Positions 61,105-64,000 of a stretch of 64,000 nucleotides of DNA are shown here, piece by piece. The notes beneath the pieces were generated by a model. It was not told where the DNA came from and searched no databases. It saw only the letters and a program-made list of their open reading frames with translations. This DNA comes from JACOMS01 sp964352785 (lineage in GTDB: Bacteria > Pseudomonadota > Alphaproteobacteria > Caulobacterales > Maricaulaceae): the NCBI GenBank assembly GCA_964352785.1, contig CAYGTI010000011.1:1-64000 (forward strand), read 5' to 3'. A program made the position numbers and the translations under genes. The number at the start of each line of letters is the position of its first letter. The first letter of the stretch is position 1.

Positions 61105-62100
61105 TTGAGAAGTTTTTGGGGTTTATGTGCGGCGATGTTTATTGCGGCGGGATGCAATCAATCCCCCGCGCAAACATCTGTGGCCGAAGCTTTTTCAGAG
61201 GCTGATTATACGGATGCGGAAAGTTTATCTTCAAGAAATGACGGCGATGATAACACCGCCGCCTTTTCCGAGGTTTTGGCGCAATATCAAGTCCTGAATA
61301 CGCGTCTGGAAACTGCGGCGTACAGGCTGCAAAAGGCGAATGCCGCGTTGTGCCCGGTGACCGAGCGCTCCGTTGGGATGACCGTCCATACGGTGTATGA
61401 TTATCCTGATAAACTACAGCCCATCGCCCGCGCTCTGCTGGGCGTAGCGAGTTATTTGACGATTAGAACGGTTCGAGAGGGTTCCCCAGCGGCTGCGGCA
61501 GGCCTGCAAAGCGGAGACAGACTGCTTGAATTGGGCGGTAATTTTGCGCCGTCGGGCCGCACTGCAAAGAGCTTTTATGCGGCTTTGGAGCGCCAAGCAT
61601 TTACGCAAGAGACAGTCAGCGCGGCGGTGCGACGAGGCGCAGAGGATATAAGTGCCGTCTTAAACCCTGAGACGATTTGCGGCTATCAGTTCAACGTCTT
61701 TTATTCCGAGCGGATTAACGGCCATACGGACGGTCAGGAAATTTGGATAACCTCCGAGTTGATCCGGGCAATGCCCAGCGACACAAATTTGGCCTTGATC
61801 GCCGCCCATGAAATGGCTCACGCGATTGCCGGGCACGCAGGGCTGGCTCAAACCAAAGCGCTAGAGCTTGAAGCCGACCGTATGGCAATGATCCTGATAG
61901 TGCGGGCCGGGTATGATATTGACCGGGTGGTTGAGGATTGGGCGCGCGCCCCGCATCAGCACGGAGAGCACAGCGAGGCAGTCCGCACGGGAACCCACCC
62001 CTCCGCCGCCGAGCGGCTTGAGAACTTTCAACAGGTCCGCGCCGCAATAAAGGCGGCGGAGCAATCAGGCCGCGTGATCACCTTTGACCTTATTGAATGA
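61105..62100 (+). CDS. M48-family metalloprotease with PDZ domain, lipoprotein (paralogue)
   Basis: A protein of about 331 residues, starting at TTG 61105 (AGAAGG eight bases upstream) or TTG 61099; no ATG fits the signal. The lipobox is IAAGC. A PDZ segment (IRTVREGSPAAAAGLQSGDRLLEL) is followed by the zinc motif HEMAH (IAAHEMAHAIAGH) and ELEADRMAM, with the common ending THPSAAERLENFQQVRAAI. It has the same domain order as the preceding gene 13 bases upstream, so it arose by tandem duplication; the two have diverged strongly, implying different partners or substrates. Confidence 0.86.
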   Translation: MRSFWGLCAAMFIAAGCNQSPAQTSVAEAFSEADYTDAESLSSRNDGDDNTAAFSEVLAQYQVLNTRLETAAYRLQKANAALCPVTERSVGMTVHTVYDYPDKLQPIARALLGVASYLTIRTVREGSPAAAAGLQSGDRLLELGGNFAPSGRTAKSFYAALERQAFTQETVSAAVRRGAEDISAVLNPETICGYQFNVFYSERINGHTDGQEIWITSELIRAMPSDTNLALIAAHEMAHAIAGHAGLAQTKALELEADRMAMILIVRAGYDIDRVVEDWARAPHQHGEHSEAVRTGTHPSAAERLENFQQVRAAIKAAEQSGRVITFDLIE

Positions 62101-62123
62101 ATTTCCGATTCCGAATTAACGTG
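62100..62123 (+). repeat. 24-bp dispersed intergenic motif, copy B
   Basis: The core is CCGATTCCGAATTAACGTG, starting at the last base of the second M48 stop codon. It differs from copy A by two bases. It lies about 45 bases before the next gene. Confidence 0.55.
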
Positions 62124-62166
62124 TATGACATCAGAGTGGTTGTTTTCAGGGGTTTGAGGTCACAAC

Positions 62167-62565
62167 ATGGCTGAATTTGTAACCTACATATCTATGATCA
62201 TTACGGCCTTAGCGGCGATATGGTTGATTGCTGTTGGGGTTGTGATGTTATGCCTACCGCATAAAGCTCTGCTGGCGCTCTCGAAGGCGGGGAGTACGGT
62301 GTTTGTCAACTATACCGAATTAACGCTGCGTCTGCTCGCCGGAGCGGGATTTGTCGGCGTAGCGGCGAGAACGCCTTATCCGGCCGCTTTCTTTTATACG
62401 GGAATATTTTTAGGTGTGACGTCTGTGGTTTTAATGCTCATTCCAAGACGCTGGCATGCCAGTTATGCGCTTTATTGGTCGCGCCGCATCCCGCCAATTG
62501 CGGTGAAACTGTTATCACCCGCGCCCGTCATTTTGGGCGCGGCGATATTATTTATGCTGGCTTGA
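62167..62565 (+). CDS. Four-helix membrane protein of unknown function
   Basis: A 132-residue protein with about four membrane helices (near 8-28, 45-65, 70-92 and 108-131). The loops are short and carry few charges (SKAGSTVFVNYTE, PRRWHASYALYWSRR). No family was recognised. It converges with fabI with only two bases between stops; a weak inverted repeat (CTTGAG/CTCAAG, 62561-62579) spans both ends. Confidence 0.72.
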   Translation: MAEFVTYISMIITALAAIWLIAVGVVMLCLPHKALLALSKAGSTVFVNYTELTLRLLAGAGFVGVAARTPYPAAFFYTGIFLGVTSVVLMLIPRRWHASYALYWSRRIPPIAVKLLSPAPVILGAAILFMLA

Positions 62566-62567
62566 GT

Positions 62568-63398
62568 CTATTCCTCAAGACTCGCGCGCAGCGGCGCTTC
62601 TTGGGGCATGCCGATGGCATGAAAGCCGCCGTCAACATGGTGCGTCTCGCCCGTGCACGACAAGCCCAAATCAGACAATAAATACAGCGCGGCGCCCGCA
62701 ACGCCTTTGGGGTCTGTATGGTCTTGGAGTGCGCTGGCGGCTTTATTAAAGCGGAACATGTGGCGGCCTGAGCCGATACCCGCAGCGGCGAGGGTTTTAA
62801 TTGGCCCTGCGGAAATGGCGTTAACTCGAATGCCGCGCGGGCCAAGGTCTGCAGCCATATATCGAGTGGATGCTTCAAGCGCTGCCTTGGCGACGCCCAT
62901 GACGTTATAATTTGGAATGACGCGCTCTGACCCCAGATATGTCAGCGTAATCATTGCGCCGCCATCATTCATCATGGCGCTGGCCCGGCGGCCCGCATCG
63001 ACAAAGCTATAAGCGGAGATGTTCAGCGCCGACAAAAACCCGTCGCGGGTTGTATTTTCAATATAGGAGCCAGCAAGCTGCTCTTTGCCAGCAAAAGCAA
63101 TGGCGTGAACGAGAAAATCTAATTTGCCCCATTTTTCGGCCAGTGTGGCAAAGGTTGCGTCCATGCTCGCATCATCGGTAACATCGCAGGGGACAATAAT
63201 GTCAGAGCCAACAGACTCGGCTAACGGCTTGACCCGGCGCAGCAGCGCGTCGCCTTGGTAGGTAAAGGCGAGCTCTGCGCCCTGCGCCGCAAGTTGCCGC
63301 GCGATAGCCCACGCAATAGAGTTTTTGTTCGCCACGCCCATGATAAGGCCGCGTTTGCCCGCCATAATGTTGCCAGCGGGAAAATCTTGGTCTGCCAT
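62568..63398 (-). CDS. fabI: Enoyl-[acyl-carrier-protein] reductase FabI
   Basis: A 276-residue NADH-dependent enzyme of fatty-acid elongation. The divergent cofactor motif GLIMGVANKNSIAWAIA, the active-site Tyr-x6-Lys in NYNVMGVAKAALE, and ITLTYLGSERVIPN are diagnostic for FabI rather than FabG. The C-terminal segment TGETHHVDGGFHAIGMP is as usual. It completes the fatty-acid cycle and is the usual triclosan target. Confidence 0.95.
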   Translation of the reverse strand: MADQDFPAGNIMAGKRGLIMGVANKNSIAWAIARQLAAQGAELAFTYQGDALLRRVKPLAESVGSDIIVPCDVTDDASMDATFATLAEKWGKLDFLVHAIAFAGKEQLAGSYIENTTRDGFLSALNISAYSFVDAGRRASAMMNDGGAMITLTYLGSERVIPNYNVMGVAKAALEASTRYMAADLGPRGIRVNAISAGPIKTLAAAGIGSGRHMFRFNKAASALQDHTDPKGVAGAALYLLSDLGLSCTGETHHVDGGFHAIGMPQEAPLRASLEE

Positions 63399-63491
63399 AA
63401 TATGATCCTATTTTATTGGTTAATCTAAAATAGGCTCAAATTTGGGCGCTGACCACCCGCAAAATAGAATTCTTTTATACGGACTTTAGAA

Positions 63492-63965
63492 ATTTTTATA
63501 GCTCACATACCTGCCGGATACATTGTCTCGCGTCTGATTGCTGGGCCGAGGCTCACGATTACGGGCCTGACCTTTGGTCTTATAGGTTCAGTGTTTCCGG
63601 ACATTGATTTGCTGCGGTTCCATTTTATAGACGGGCAGCGCGTCCATCATCATGATTATTGGACGCATACGCCAGGGGTTTGGGTTTGTCTCGCCTTGCT
63701 TGCGTTTTTGCTGATCAAAAAATTTAAACGGCGATGGTTATTAGCCGTGGTGCTGTTTTTTTCAGGGATATTTCTCCACCTTTTTTTGGATACAATAGCC
63801 GGTGAAATTCGTTGGTTTTGGCCGCTAAGTGATTTTAGCCGTCCATGGGTTCATATTAAACCTCTCTATTCACCGTGGTTCCTGTCATTTATTTTTCATT
63901 GGACGTTCTTGACCGAAATTGCGATTTGCGCAGGGGCTATGTTTTGGCGGCATCGATCAAAATAG
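63492..63965 (+). CDS. Metal-dependent hydrolase-like membrane protein (YdjM/DUF457 type), ATT start likely
   Basis: About 157 residues if translation begins at ATT 63492, reading (M)FIAHIPAGYIVSRLIAGPRL then TGLTFGLIGSVFPDIDLLRFHF, where the early His and the PDID motif are the family's conserved acidic/His positions. HHHDYWTHTPGVW and FLHLFLDTIAGEIRWFWPLS follow with three or four membrane helices. The first canonical start is GTG 63591, which would remove the first 33 residues, including the conserved IAH-PAGY. An in-frame TAG lies 27 bases before the ATT. It is divergent from fabI. The catalytic role of the family is unproven. Confidence 0.75.
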   Translation: MFIAHIPAGYIVSRLIAGPRLTITGLTFGLIGSVFPDIDLLRFHFIDGQRVHHHDYWTHTPGVWVCLALLAFLLIKKFKRRWLLAVVLFFSGIFLHLFLDTIAGEIRWFWPLSDFSRPWVHIKPLYSPWFLSFIFHWTFLTEIAICAGAMFWRHRSK

Positions 63966-64000
63966 GTTTACGCTGCGCGTCGTAAACGCTCAGGTGAAGG

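Noticed and set aside
62561..62583. Inverted repeat CTTGAG/CTCAAG at the fabI convergence as a terminator
   Set aside because: The stem is short and no T-run follows on either strand; noted only as a weak hairpin.
1..64000. CRISPR arrays, insertion sequences, prophage or defence islands
   Set aside because: No regularly spaced repeats, transposase, integrase or phage structural gene was seen; the window is mainly core chromosome.

Overview
The window comes from an alphaproteobacterial chromosome, most likely a dimorphic or stalked marine relative of Caulobacter, Maricaulis or Hyphomonas. Three things point there: the order hemE | origin | ppsR-maf-aroE-coaE-dnaQ, the cluster mnmG-rsmG-parA-parB with two perfect parS sites, and CtrA-type boxes (TTAA-N7-TTAAC) in the origin and in front of a PodJ-like polar organiser. 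No insertion sequence, prophage or CRISPR array was seen. This is mainly core chromosome around the replication origin, with a few lower-GC or unusual genes.

Layout. 1-79 is the end of a tRNA-Leu. 0.37-2.9 kb is a TadE/TadE/TadG-type pilus operon. 3-10 kb holds a serine hydrolase lipoprotein, MgtE, a small avidin-family protein that faces an envelope redox pair (periplasmic redoxin and ScsB/DsbD-like reductase) across a terminator, and a SapC-family gene. 10.1-11.5 kb is a Zur-like regulator with a thioesterase. 11.6-20.4 kb is a seven-gene minus-strand fatty-acid oxidation operon led by a MerR regulator with a perfect 20-bp palindromic operator. 20.5-25.2 kb holds an unknown secreted protein and the PodJ-like protein. 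25.3-29 kb holds small metabolic genes. 29.1-34 kb is the parS/mnmG/rsmG/parAB segregation region. 34-40.3 kb is accessory: a eukaryote-like SDR39U1 epimerase, PhzF, a fatty-acid desaturase, a sugar dehydrogenase lipoprotein and two unknown envelope proteins. 40.6-47.5 kb is rho, hemJ, hemE, the probable oriC (43457-43855), then a tightly overlapping ppsR-maf-aroE-coaE-dnaQ operon. 47.5-54 kb is a mixed region with an orphan hslV, a DUF2314/DUF2185-type gene lacking a normal start, and a conserved minus-strand run DUF1244-Trm112-LonN-thioredoxin/TPR-UbiH. 54-64 kb holds a cytochrome P450, a Kef-type antiporter, FtsK, a 32-residue membrane peptide, two tandem PDZ-M48 lipoprotein proteases, FabI and a YdjM-like membrane protein.

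How the parts fit. ParA/ParB with the two parS sites lies about 14 kb from the origin, so origin and centromere would be replicated and segregated together; the CtrA and DnaA boxes suggest Caulobacter-like cell-cycle control. The MerR regulator probably controls its own beta-oxidation operon. The least ordinary items are the avidin-like gene with an out-of-frame signal peptide, a 24-bp sequence present three times between genes, and two genes whose coding signal extends upstream of any canonical start codon. All database-type assignments come from recognition of motifs by eye; no search was run.
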